Positions 43,179 to 50,641 of a stretch of DNA of 64,000 nt are shown piece after piece. A program made the position numbers and the translations under genes. The notes beneath the pieces are model-generated. The model worked only from the letters and a program-made list of their open reading frames with translations. It did not search any database and was not told the DNA's origin. The DNA is from an uncultured Candidatus Saccharibacteria bacterium (GTDB lineage: Bacteria; Patescibacteriota; Saccharimonadia; Saccharimonadales; Saccharimonadaceae): assembly GCA_947168825.1 (NCBI GenBank), contig CAMVNH010000002.1, positions 62,001 to 126,000 of the forward strand, in the 5' to 3' direction. The number at the start of each line of letters is the position of its first letter. The stretch's first letter is position 1.

Positions 43179-43844
43179 CTAGTTAGTGTCGAACATTTTT
43201 GGGTAGGCACGGTGAATACGAGAATCATCGTAGACAGTATCAAGAAACTTGCCATAGGGGGTAAAATTTGGAACATTATGGTGACGAAGATTCATTTTCA
43301 CTACTGCGGATAAGGAGAGCAGGCAGTCGATCGAAACTAAAACTAGTAAGATCCTGAAGATAATTTCCCCAGTTTTAACAGGGATTTTTTCAATAAGGTT
43401 GCTACAGAAAGGATAGACGATTCTGACGAAGAAAAGGCAGATTACTCCCCAGGCGAGCATAACTTGGGGTGAAGTTTTTCCGGCGATGTTTAAAAATTGA
43501 TCACTATAGTTCCAAGATGTGGTGCCGGTGAAAATTTCTTGGAGGAGACCCATGGCGAGCTCAACGATTCCGCCAGCAAGACCGCCAAAGATGACGATTT
43601 GCCACCATTTGAGCTCTTTCCTGGCGAAAAGATAGACCATGGTAACTGCGCCGAAACCGTAAATGACTGAGAGCGGGCCGTATAAAACTCCGCTTCTGGT
43701 TTCCCAGAAGATTTCGTGATTACAGAAGAGGTGAACGACTAAGTTTAAAATCATCTCGTAGTAGCAGCCGAAAATACTACCGATGATAAAGACAAAGAAA
43801 AGTTTTCTAAAACAGATGCCTTCGGCGAATTTTTTAGTAGCCAT
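43179..43844 (-). CDS. Putative ABC-transporter permease-like membrane protein (CmpB-type family)
   Basis: 221 residues with about five hydrophobic segments. The blocks GSIFGCYYEMILNL, SGVLYGPLSVIYGFGAV and GGLAGGIVELAMGLLQEIFTGTTSWNYS are typical of the family annotated ABC_trans_CmpB (also DUF1113). Despite the name, a transport role is not proven and no ATPase is adjacent. Ends 17 bases before the HIT gene, which has its own promoter. TATAAT lies 9 nt before the ATG. Confidence 0.8.
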   Translation of the reverse strand: MATKKFAEGICFRKLFFVFIIGSIFGCYYEMILNLVVHLFCNHEIFWETRSGVLYGPLSVIYGFGAVTMVYLFARKELKWWQIVIFGGLAGGIVELAMGLLQEIFTGTTSWNYSDQFLNIAGKTSPQVMLAWGVICLFFVRIVYPFCSNLIEKIPVKTGEIIFRILLVLVSIDCLLSLSAVVKMNLRHHNVPNFTPYGKFLDTVYDDSRIHRAYPKMFDTN

Positions 43845-43910
43845 GATGGTTTTATTATAGCATGAGTATTTTCCAGGATGAAGTATAAGTGGCAGAGCTT
43901 AGTGATAAAA

Positions 43911-43934
43911 AGCGCCGCAAACGCGGCGCTAGTG
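43911..43934 (-). terminator. Terminator after the 204-residue orphan gene
   Basis: AGCGCCGC/GCGGCGCT with a four-base loop (GTTT on the minus strand), followed on the minus strand by TTTTATC. 19 bases past the stop codon. Confidence 0.85.
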
Positions 43935-43948
43935 TAGGAGGTGAACCC

Positions 43949-44563
43949 TTAGACTGCCAATTTTGCAGAGGGTTCATTAAGATGAGGCGACCTCCTCGCT
44001 GGAATATAGGGCCTGGCCCTGTGCGTCCTCGCAGTGATTCTGTCTGCCGGACTCTTCAGAATGTAATACTGGTGAAAAGCATCATCAATGAGGCATGAGG
44101 CGACGCAAGTGCCATCGTTGCTTAATTTGATGATATTGAAAATCTCGGTGGCCTGGCGGGTGTTTAACTCGCGCTTGTCATCGAGCTGACCGTGGAGTGC
44201 GAGTCGAGACTCGATATGTCCGAGAGAATTTTCTCCAAAAGACAAATCACTGAAGATCTTGACGCTGTTTAATTCTGATTCGGAAAACCAGTAGTTCGTA
44301 ATGCAGCGTGTTTGCGGTGTAATTTGGTGTTGAGGGAAAAGATGAATGGTCTGACCTTTATCAATAAGCAACAATGTATTCGTATTGCTTTCGATAGAAA
44401 TCTTGAATATGCCGTTAACCAGGTTGTCCATTCCCTTGTCAGGGTCAGCGATGATGTGAAGATTTTCACCGTTAGAAACAGTATTTACCGCCTCTAAATA
44501 GCCTAGGATACGATTCGGCTCATCAACTTTAGTAGCGAGCCACCAGCGAAAGATATTTAACAT
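43949..44563 (-). CDS. Orphan protein, 204 residues
   Basis: The start at 44563 has GAGGAGG 6 bases upstream. No signal peptide beyond a short hydrophobic stretch (MLNIFRWWLA); a central mixed alpha/beta region (TNTLLLIDKGQTIHLFP; LNTRQATEIFNIIKLSNDG) and a basic C-terminus (ADRITARTHRARPYIPARR). I do not recognise it. Its promoter and leader resemble those of the orphan genes at 42232 and 50181. A longer hypothetical reading on the plus strand here is only a shadow. Confidence 0.65.
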   Translation of the reverse strand: MLNIFRWWLATKVDEPNRILGYLEAVNTVSNGENLHIIADPDKGMDNLVNGIFKISIESNTNTLLLIDKGQTIHLFPQHQITPQTRCITNYWFSESELNSVKIFSDLSFGENSLGHIESRLALHGQLDDKRELNTRQATEIFNIIKLSNDGTCVASCLIDDAFHQYYILKSPADRITARTHRARPYIPARRSPHLNEPSAKLAV

Positions 44564-44658
44564 GTAAACCTCCTCTAAAAGTACCTTGCTGGGAACGTAG
44601 GGTTCCCGTTAAAAATGTGCAACTTTTCTATTTTACTACATTTTTTCAAAAAATGCAA
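44564..44658 (-). promoter_or_regulatory. -35/-10 promoter and hairpin leader with TTCCCAG motif
   Basis: TTGCAT (44658-44653), 17-base spacer, TAAAAT (44635-44630). The leader has a hairpin GGGAAC/GTTCCC, then the CCCAG element and GAGGAGG. Same architecture as at 42502 and 50526. Confidence 0.65.
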
Positions 44659-44716
44659 GGTTTTCTTAAGAGTTTTTGTGTGATAAAATTAAAGAGATAA
44701 AGCGGAGTATTTTTGA

Positions 44717-47317
44717 ATGAAATTTGCAAGTAGCTATGAACCGGGGGATTTTGAAGCGGATATTTATGCGGCATGGGAGAATTCTGGGGTGTTTCGACCA
44801 GCGCCGTACGTTGAGGGTGAGAAAGCCTATTCGATTGTGATGCCGCCACCAAATGCGAATGGAAACTTGCATATTGGGCATGGGCTGACGATGGCGATTG
44901 AGGATTCCCTGGTACGATATCATCGGCTAAGAGGTGAATCTACTTGGTACTTCCCTGGTGCCGACCATGCGGGGTTTGAGACCTGGGTGGTGTATGAACG
45001 GAATCTGGAGGTAACTGGGCATACTCGATTTGAATACTCACGCGATGACTTGTATGCAAAGGTCTGGAATTTTGTGCAAGAACAGAGAGGAAACATGGAG
45101 AAACAGGTGCGAGCGCTTGGCACCTCTTGTTCTTGGGATGATATGACGTTTACGCTAGATGAGCAGGTAGTCCGAAGGGTCTATAAGACTTTTGAGCAGA
45201 TGTGGCAGGATGGGATGATTTACAGGGGTGAGAAGTTGGTGAATTATTGTCCAAAGCATCAGACGGCGTTTGCGGATATTGAGGTGGAACATGAAGATGA
45301 GAAGGGTAAGCTTTGGGACATTGCTTATCCGTTTGCAGATGGGACGGGCGAGGTGGTAGTTTCGACGACGCGTCCGGAGACGCTGTTTGGTGATACGGCG
45401 GTAGCGGTAAATCCTTCTGATTCACGTTATGATGGTATGATTGGGGCGATGCTTCGGTTGCCACTTACAGATAGAGAGATTCCGTTGGTTGCAGATGAGC
45501 ATGCAGACCCAGAGTATGGAACAGGGGCGGTAAAAATTACGCCAGCGCACGATTATGATGATTTTGAGGTGGGGATTAGGCATGATTTGCCACGAATTCG
45601 AGTGATTGACGATAGTGGACTGATGACTGGTTGTGGTGAGGAATATGATGGCATGACAACCGCTGAATGTCGGAAGTTGGTGCTTCGTAATCTGAAAGAA
45701 ATGGGGCTACTACGTGGTGAGCGCGAGATTGTGCACGCAGTGGCGCATTGTTATAAGTGTGGTACAGTGATTGAGCCAACGCTGAAGGAGCAGTGGTTTG
45801 TAGACGTGAAAAGATTGGCAGATGCGGCTATTCGTGAGATTAATGCTGATAAAATTAAGTTCTTCCCTGCTTCGAAGAAGAAGGTGCTAGTCAACTACCT
45901 TAAGGGGCTAAAAGATTGGAATATTTCGCGACAGATTCCTTGGGGAATTGCGATTCCGATGTTTAAGTTGGCAGAGCCAGGGGCGACTTTGCCGGATGGG
46001 ACGCCAGCGCCGGATTGGGTGTTTGATGAGCGTACGCAGTTAACAGAGATTGAGCGAGGAGGGGCTCGATATGTAAGAGATGAGGATACGTTTGACACCT
46101 GGTTCTCGTCGTCACATTGGCCGATCGTGTGTACAGATTGGGAAGCCCAGAATACAGGGGCGCATGATCTAAACCCATATTATCCGTTAAACGTGATGGA
46201 AACAGGGGCGGACATCTTGTTTGCTTGGGTGGCAAGGATGATCATGATGGGGGTGTATGTGACAGGGGAAGTGCCGTTTCGTGAGGTATATTTGCATGGT
46301 TTGGTGCTAGACGAGCATGGCCAGAAGATGTCAAAGTCTAAGGGGAATGTGATTAATCCGATTGAGCTAGTGTCTAAATATGGGTCAGATGCGTTTAGAC
46401 TAGGGATTTTAAGGGGTCGCTCGGCTGGTATGAATCAGGCGTTTTCAGAACAGAGTGTGGTTTCTGGACGTAATTTATGCAATAAATTATGGAATGTGTC
46501 AAGGTTCATTCAGCAGCTAGTAGATGAAAATGAAAACGGTGATGAAACAGTACATACGTTTAATGCCGGAGAAGATTGGATTTGTCGCGAGATTGATGAG
46601 GCGAGGAAGCTTTTGGAGAAACAGATGAAGGAATATCGGTTCTCAGAGGCGGTAGAGACGCTTTATGGGTTACTCTGGGACGAATATGCCGACTGGTTCG
46701 TAGAAAGCCAGAAGATTTACAAAAATGTGCCACTACTAAAACGTACACTTGAGGCAGTGCTGGTACTGATGCACCCGTTTGCACCGTTTGTAACAGAGGC
46801 GATTTGGCAAAATTTGAGTTGGACTGAGGGTATGATTATCACGGCTTCATGGCCTGAGCGTTTGAAATATGACCCGATTTCGGCCGAAGAATTCGAGAAG
46901 ATAATGGAGGTTGTGACAGAGGTGCGAAGCACGTTGACAGCGATTCCTGGTGGGAAGAAGTGGCCAATGCTTTATGGTGATGATTCCCTGGTGGACGATA
47001 ATCAGGTGCTGATTCAGTATTTGACTCGAGTACCATTGGTGACATCGTGTGAGGATCAGCCGAGGGGGATAAGGGTAGCGCTGGCGAATCGTGAGGTGTA
47101 TTTGGACGTGCCTGAGGATGTAGTGGCTAAATATGCTTCTGCGCTCGAAGAGAGAATTTTGGCGGTTGGACGCGAGCTTGATGGGCTAAATGCACGAATG
47201 ATGAATCCGCGATATGTTGATAAGGCGCCAGCGGCGTTAGTAGAAGAAACGCGAAGAGCAATTGAAGAGAAAACGGCGTTAATTGAGCGACTGAAGCTGG
47301 AGCGGCAGGCGATTTAG
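44717..47317 (+). CDS. valS: Valyl-tRNA synthetase
   Basis: 866 residues. The class-I HIGH motif is in MPPPNANGNLHIGHGLT (~37-53) and the KMSKS motif in HGQKMSKSKGNVINP (~533-547). The editing domain pattern STTRPETLFGDTAVAVNP and WNISRQIPWGIAIP are typical of ValRS. The C-terminal coiled-coil arm (LNARMMNPRYVDKAPAALVEE) is present. It charges tRNA-Val. A TGTGTGATAAAAT promoter lies ~30 bases upstream with AGCGGAG before the ATG. Confidence 0.97.
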   Translation: MKFASSYEPGDFEADIYAAWENSGVFRPAPYVEGEKAYSIVMPPPNANGNLHIGHGLTMAIEDSLVRYHRLRGESTWYFPGADHAGFETWVVYERNLEVTGHTRFEYSRDDLYAKVWNFVQEQRGNMEKQVRALGTSCSWDDMTFTLDEQVVRRVYKTFEQMWQDGMIYRGEKLVNYCPKHQTAFADIEVEHEDEKGKLWDIAYPFADGTGEVVVSTTRPETLFGDTAVAVNPSDSRYDGMIGAMLRLPLTDREIPLVADEHADPEYGTGAVKITPAHDYDDFEVGIRHDLPRIRVIDDSGLMTGCGEEYDGMTTAECRKLVLRNLKEMGLLRGEREIVHAVAHCYKCGTVIEPTLKEQWFVDVKRLADAAIREINADKIKFFPASKKKVLVNYLKGLKDWNISRQIPWGIAIPMFKLAEPGATLPDGTPAPDWVFDERTQLTEIERGGARYVRDEDTFDTWFSSSHWPIVCTDWEAQNTGAHDLNPYYPLNVMETGADILFAWVARMIMMGVYVTGEVPFREVYLHGLVLDEHGQKMSKSKGNVINPIELVSKYGSDAFRLGILRGRSAGMNQAFSEQSVVSGRNLCNKLWNVSRFIQQLVDENENGDETVHTFNAGEDWICREIDEARKLLEKQMKEYRFSEAVETLYGLLWDEYADWFVESQKIYKNVPLLKRTLEAVLVLMHPFAPFVTEAIWQNLSWTEGMIITASWPERLKYDPISAEEFEKIMEVVTEVRSTLTAIPGGKKWPMLYGDDSLVDDNQVLIQYLTRVPLVTSCEDQPRGIRVALANREVYLDVPEDVVAKYASALEERILAVGRELDGLNARMMNPRYVDKAPAALVEETRRAIEEKTALIERLKLERQAI

Positions 47318-47338
47318 CGTCTTTGGCGGGATCTATGC

Positions 47339-47367
47339 TTGACATGTATAATCGTCTATGGTAAAAT
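47339..47367 (+). promoter_or_regulatory. Strong -35/-10 promoter
   Basis: TTGACA at 47339-47344, 17-base spacer, TAAAAT at 47362-47367. Drives the small gene at 47442 after a 70-base leader that contains AGTTC/GAACT. Confidence 0.8.
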
Positions 47368-47441
47368 GATTTTTGTAGTTCCGTTTCTTGGGAGAACTAG
47401 GAATCTTAGTAGCTATGAAGTTAAAGAAGGGGGGTGAGAAA

Positions 47442-47624
47442 ATGACGACAATGTTAATCTTAAGCTTCGTGATATTATTGTGGATAGCAAAAATGCTAGT
47501 AATCAAGTCAAGGTTAATTGCAGTAGGTGTTGACACAGAGTGTTTTTGCGAAGTTTGGACCAGATCAGCAGCAAGCGACTATCAGTCTAATCTGTTATAT
47601 CAGATTAGACTTAATGGATTCTAG
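47442..47624 (+). CDS. Small single-span membrane protein (60 residues)
   Basis: The start at 47442 has GGGGGGTGA 5 bases upstream. Residues ~3-20 are hydrophobic (MLILSFVILLWIAKMLVI), then a polar tail with two Cys (DTECFCEVW). No family recognised. It has an excellent promoter and a terminator ~225 bases beyond its stop, so the transcript carries a long untranslated 3' part. Confidence 0.55.
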   Translation: MTTMLILSFVILLWIAKMLVIKSRLIAVGVDTECFCEVWTRSAASDYQSNLLYQIRLNGF

Positions 47625-47847
47625 CTTCGCTGCCGGTTGAGGCCGACGTGTCATCATTTAGTTTCGATACAAAGAGAAAGAAAGATGAAAGATGGAAAGG
47701 TTTCCCCCTCCCCATCTAGTCAGCTTACTGAAGCGTCGTAAAAACGAGTATCGTAAAACTGAGTAGCACCATTTGAAATTGTTTACTTCCGCAATGGATA
47801 ATGGAAAAAGGAAAGAAATTGTTACAAGTTTTGTTGAGGAAGTGTGT
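47625..47847 (+). other. Non-coding 3' part of the 47.4-kb transcript
   Basis: No convincing reading frame on either strand. Several short complementary stretches exist (GGTTTCCCCCTCC, ACTTCCGCAATGG) but I cannot propose a known RNA family. It is flanked by the membrane-peptide gene and a strong terminator, so it may be a long 3' UTR or a separate RNA. Confidence 0.4.
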
Positions 47848-47873
47848 GGCCCCGAGTTTCGGGGCCTTTTTTA
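47848..47873 (+). terminator. Strong rho-independent terminator
   Basis: GGCCCCGA/TCGGGGCC with loop GTT, followed by TTTTTTAT. One of the strongest terminators in the window. Confidence 0.92.
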
Positions 47874-47947
47874 TAGTCTGATTCCCTGTTGGATATATTT
47901 TTTCCTGTGAAATTTTTTGAATTTTAATGAAATAAGTGGGATTATGG

Positions 47948-47976
47948 TTGACAAAAACAAAATCAAAAGGTATAAC
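47948..47976 (+). promoter_or_regulatory. Promoter of a candidate small RNA
   Basis: TTGACA (47948-47953), 17-base spacer, TATAAC (47971-47976); no reading frame with a start codon follows closely. Confidence 0.6.
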
Positions 47977-47982
47977 AAGACC

Positions 47983-48054
47983 TTTCAATAAGTTTTTCTA
48001 CTTTTACTCCCAATCACTGCTATGATGCCCTTTTAGCTGATGATTGTTATTTTT
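47983..48054 (+). ncRNA. Candidate small RNA (~72 nt)
   Basis: It starts after the promoter at 47948-47976 and ends in a hairpin CAATCA/TGATTG (48011-48016 with 48041-48046, inner TGCT/AGC) followed by TTATTTTT. No peptide is evident. Evidence is positional only. Confidence 0.4.
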
Positions 48055-48157
48055 AGTTTAGCATAAGCGGGTTGCTAAATCAATAGGTTTCTAAGTATAA
48101 GGTTAAAAATAGTGGGGAAATATGCACAAAAGTGGAAAAATGGGGTAAAATATGGGT

Positions 48158-48382
48158 ATGGCTTATATTAGGCAATTCGAGACTGGATCTGGTGCAATCG
48201 GGGTACAGGTTTGCTACAAGGAGCAGGGAAAAGTGGTAAAGACGATTCATGTGGGTTCGGCACAGAGTCCGGAGATGCTAAAAAAACTTTTAAGAGAGGC
48301 GCAGGGAATTATCGATAGGGAAAAAACGCCATTGTTTAATATAGATAAGTTTGATACTAAAGATATTAAGAATTGTTTTTAG
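48158..48382 (+). CDS. Stand-alone N-terminal segment resembling IS1634-type transposases
   Basis: 74 residues from the ATG at 48158; TAAAAT ends 6 nt before this ATG, which favours it over the one at 48152. The pattern RQFETGSGAIGVQVCYKEQGKVVKTIHVGSAQSPEMLKKLLREA resembles the N-terminus of IS1634/IS4-like transposases (SGxxAVQ, GSAxxxxEL). No catalytic DDE domain follows; the frame ends in TAG 4 bases inside the next gene. Either a transposase remnant that kept a promoter or a domesticated small protein. Confidence 0.6.
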   Translation: MAYIRQFETGSGAIGVQVCYKEQGKVVKTIHVGSAQSPEMLKKLLREAQGIIDREKTPLFNIDKFDTKDIKNCF

Positions 48383-49392
48383 TGTCGGATTTTTCTAGTA
48401 AGACGGTTGGCTTTTCTAGCTAGTTCGTAGAGGCGATATTTTACAGGGTTTAAGATTAAATCATAGGTGCCAGAGTACTCGATTTCGCGGCCGCCGAAGG
48501 ATTTTTTGTATTGGGTGAAATGATACCAGGGGTGATTTTTATCTTCAGATTTGGTGATGCCCCAGAAGTCAAAAATAGTTTTTCCTTGGTTTTTGGCATC
48601 TAAGATCATTTGAATTAAGAGAATACTGCCGGCTTGGAAATTGCGATGCTCAAAATCAGTGGCGGCGTGGGCGTAGTAGCGGGTATCTTCATAGTCGTAG
48701 ACTAAAGCAGCGGCGATAGGGGAGGTTTTGCCGGTCTCGGGATCCTCGTAATCGGCGATATAGAGGGTTGCAAAGTTGCCGGATTTTAGTTGATTTTTGA
48801 GGTGCTGCTCGGTTTGGGGGATAAATTTGTCTTTTTCGCCCAAATTTTTAAGAAAATTTGTCAAGATTGTGATTTCGTCGGGATTTTTGGTAGTGCGAAT
48901 TTTGATGCCTTTTTTCTCGGCATTTTTCCAGTAGCGGACTTTGCGGGATTCCATATTTTTGAGGATTTCCTCCTCTGGATTGGTCAGGTCTAGGACCCAG
49001 GTATAGTGGGGGTCTAGATCTTTGGTCTTTTTGGCTTTGAGATTACATTTTTTGGCGGCTAAGGCGATATCCGTGTCGTTTAGGGCTATAGTGGGTTCGA
49101 TGCGTATAAAATAAGCATTTTGGTCTTCCGCTAGCGTTCTGAGCGCTTTCAGGGCCTTCTGGAGGCTATTTTTTGCCATGCTCATGCTTTTTTGGTCGGA
49201 ATATGGCGATGTTTTAATATTTTTTGAAGTTTTTAGCGCGGGACCGTAGGGAAGGTAGAGATAATTACCAAATGGAGTGCTGGTTTTTGTAGTTAGACAA
49301 TCAAAATCAGTATTTGTCAACCGAAAAGTTGGTTTTCCTTCAAGTTTTTCGTATTTTTCCCAAATTTCACTCTGAAGTAGATGAGTTTCCAT
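48379..49392 (-). CDS. FemAB/FemX-family peptidyltransferase
   Basis: 337 residues from the ATG at 49392, chosen because TATAAT preceded by TGTGC ends 7 nt upstream; a longer frame to 49497 crosses that promoter. The FemAB double-GNAT pattern is seen in ESRKVRYWKNAEKKGIKIR, AAALVYDYEDTRYYAHAATDFEHR and the C-terminal YKKSFGGREIEYSGTYDLILNPVKYRLYELA. Such enzymes add amino acids from aminoacyl-tRNA to the peptidoglycan stem, building cross-bridges. No coiled-coil insertion as in Staphylococcus FemA. Confidence 0.88.
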   Translation of the reverse strand: METHLLQSEIWEKYEKLEGKPTFRLTNTDFDCLTTKTSTPFGNYLYLPYGPALKTSKNIKTSPYSDQKSMSMAKNSLQKALKALRTLAEDQNAYFIRIEPTIALNDTDIALAAKKCNLKAKKTKDLDPHYTWVLDLTNPEEEILKNMESRKVRYWKNAEKKGIKIRTTKNPDEITILTNFLKNLGEKDKFIPQTEQHLKNQLKSGNFATLYIADYEDPETGKTSPIAAALVYDYEDTRYYAHAATDFEHRNFQAGSILLIQMILDAKNQGKTIFDFWGITKSEDKNHPWYHFTQYKKSFGGREIEYSGTYDLILNPVKYRLYELARKANRLTRKIRH

Positions 49393-49457
49393 GGATTTAA
49401 TTATAGCACATTTGGGATTTTGGTGGGGCGTACCGGAGTTTGACAGGGAAGCACCAG

Positions 49458-49511
49458 TTTTCCACATGGAGAGAAAAGTTTTACACAGGTTTTTCACAGG
49501 AGTGTGGGAAG
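49458..49511. other. Secondary cluster of DnaA-box-like sites
   Basis: TTTTCCACA at 49458-49466, TTTTACACA at 49479-49487, TTTTTCACA at 49490-49498, and TGTGGGAAG from 49503. The same variants, including TTTTACACA, occur in the dnaA-dnaN spacer 41 kb away. Could titrate DnaA or regulate a nearby gene. Confidence 0.5.
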
Positions 49512-49529
49512 TGGCTGGAAGAAAAGCTG

Positions 49530-49828
49530 ATTAAGGAGGGAAGTCAACTGGTTAGTAGTACTAACCAGTTAGAAATTTTAGCAAAAGATGGTAAAGTGCG
49601 CGAAACCGATGTAATAGATATTGAGTAAGCTTTGCGTTTGATCCAGTCGATTCCAAGCAAGAAAACAGAACTATTTAGAATGTGGCTAGCGGAGGTGGGG
49701 GCGAATATATTGATAAGGTTGTGGATCCGGAGCTTACTATTGACTGAGAGGTTCAGAATCATAGAAGACTTGGTCATGACGGAGTAAAAGGCAACTTCGG
49801 AGAAGAGCACAAAGAAACAGTAATTTAA
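49530..49828 (+). pseudogene. Decayed gene (frameshift and two in-frame stops)
   Basis: An initial piece reads KLIKEGSQLVSSTNQLEI and ends DGKVRETDVIDIE-stop at 49628. Shifting frame at that point gives VSFAFDPVDSKQENRTI-stop-NVASGGGGEYIDKVVDPELTID-stop, then EVQNHRRLGHDGVKGNFGEE and HKETVI before TAA at 49826. The composition is protein-like throughout, so this looks like one gene broken by one frameshift, a TAG and a TGA. Family not recognised. The lineage does not recode TGA elsewhere in the window. Confidence 0.45.
49546..49570. repeat. Perfect 12-bp palindrome with 1-base centre
   Basis: AACTGGTTAGTA, G, TACTAACCAGTT. It follows AAGGAGGG by a few bases and sits just after the DnaA-box cluster. 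Looks like an operator for a dimeric regulator, or a cruciform. Confidence 0.8.
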
Positions 49829-50125
49829 TTAGTTTTGGTGGGGATCATGTTGTTTTTTGGCGTTCGTGGCGTCGCGAGCGGCCTTATGTTCACGGTAGAT
49901 GCGTTTGGTTTCTTCGACGTTTTCGGGGCCAGAGAGTTTAGCAATATCGGCATCGAGAAGATCTTCGAAAGAATCCTCCGCTTTTGGCGTAGATTTCTGG
50001 TCGGTCGAATTACGAGAAATTAGGTCGTTTGCTAGATTAGCAATTCGGCCGATAGGTTGGATACGGCTTTGGCGAATGCGTTCGTTTAGATCGTCACTAC
50101 TATTGATACGGTCGATATTATCCAT
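49829..50125 (-). CDS. Small charged hypothetical protein
   Basis: 98 residues, no membrane segment, strongly charged and helical (RIQPIGRIANLANDLISR; EDLLDADIAKLSGPENVEETKRIYREHKAARDA). No family recognised. TATAAT preceded by TATGC ends 6 nt before the ATG (leaderless), supporting the start. Confidence 0.7.
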   Translation of the reverse strand: MDNIDRINSSDDLNERIRQSRIQPIGRIANLANDLISRNSTDQKSTPKAEDSFEDLLDADIAKLSGPENVEETKRIYREHKAARDATNAKKQHDPHQN

Positions 50126-50138
50126 GGAGTAATTATAG

Positions 50139-50167
50139 CATAAAAAAGGGACCGCTGTGGTCCCTTT
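50139..50167 (-). terminator. Terminator after the 114-residue orphan gene
   Basis: AAAGGGACC/GGTCCCTTT with a 5-base loop, continuing TTTATGC on the minus strand. It overlaps the promoter region of the gene at 49829. Confidence 0.85.
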
Positions 50168-50180
50168 GTCCTATACCTAG

Positions 50181-50525
50181 TCAATGTTTATTCGGGATTT
50201 CGCCTCCGGGACTTGCACTGATGGATGACGGTCTGTCACTATAGTAGTATTCTTCACCGTAAAATTCGTACGGTGTTATTGGTCGTGCTGGGTTTTCGGG
50301 TGTAACTTCTAGATTAGAAGTAGTTTGGGGCTTTGGTGTTGATTCGGAATTTTTGATTGGTGAAGACGACACGGTTTCTTGGTCGATCACCTGCTGTTCT
50401 TTCTTTACACTAATAGAAGAATTCTGCTGGTCAATTGCAATATGAAATACAAATCCTGCAACGATTAGTAGGGTCATTAACAATTTAACATTAAAACTGC
50501 CGAATCCTATAAAATGATTTTTCAT
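50181..50525 (-). CDS. Membrane-anchored orphan protein with Pro/Ser/Thr-rich ectodomain
   Basis: 114 residues. One membrane segment (~residues 13-30: VKLLMTLLIVAGFVFHIAI), then a polar, low-complexity outside part with Ser/Thr/Pro (SSSPIKNSESTPKPQTT) and Tyr-rich patch (YGEEYYYSDRP). AGGAGGTG lies 5 bases before the ATG. Third of the genes with the CCCAG leader. No family recognised; might be a cell-surface peptide. Confidence 0.65.
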   Translation of the reverse strand: MKNHFIGFGSFNVKLLMTLLIVAGFVFHIAIDQQNSSISVKKEQQVIDQETVSSSPIKNSESTPKPQTTSNLEVTPENPARPITPYEFYGEEYYYSDRPSSISASPGGEIPNKH

Positions 50526-50617
50526 GAAAACACCTCCTAGATAAACTGGGACATTAAGTTACTTAGATCGCCTCTGATCTATCTTCTCATTATAGCATAT
50601 TTTAACAAAGAAGTCAA
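50526..50617 (-). promoter_or_regulatory. -35/-10 promoter and hairpin leader with GTCCCAG motif
   Basis: TTGACT (50617-50612), 17-base spacer, TATAAT (50594-50589), hairpin TAGATC/GATCTA, then GTAACTT, GTCCCAG and TAGGAGGTG. Nearly the same -35, spacing and CCCAG-to-ribosome-site order as at 42502. Confidence 0.7.
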
Positions 50618-50641
50618 GTATATAGTGGTTATGGTTTTTGA

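Noticed and set aside
43889..44098. 69-codon plus-strand frame
   Set aside because: It contains the terminator hairpin and lies antisense to the better supported gene at 43949-44563.
49544..49810. 88-codon minus-strand frame
   Set aside because: Low-quality composition and no start signals; the plus strand holds a more convincing decayed gene.
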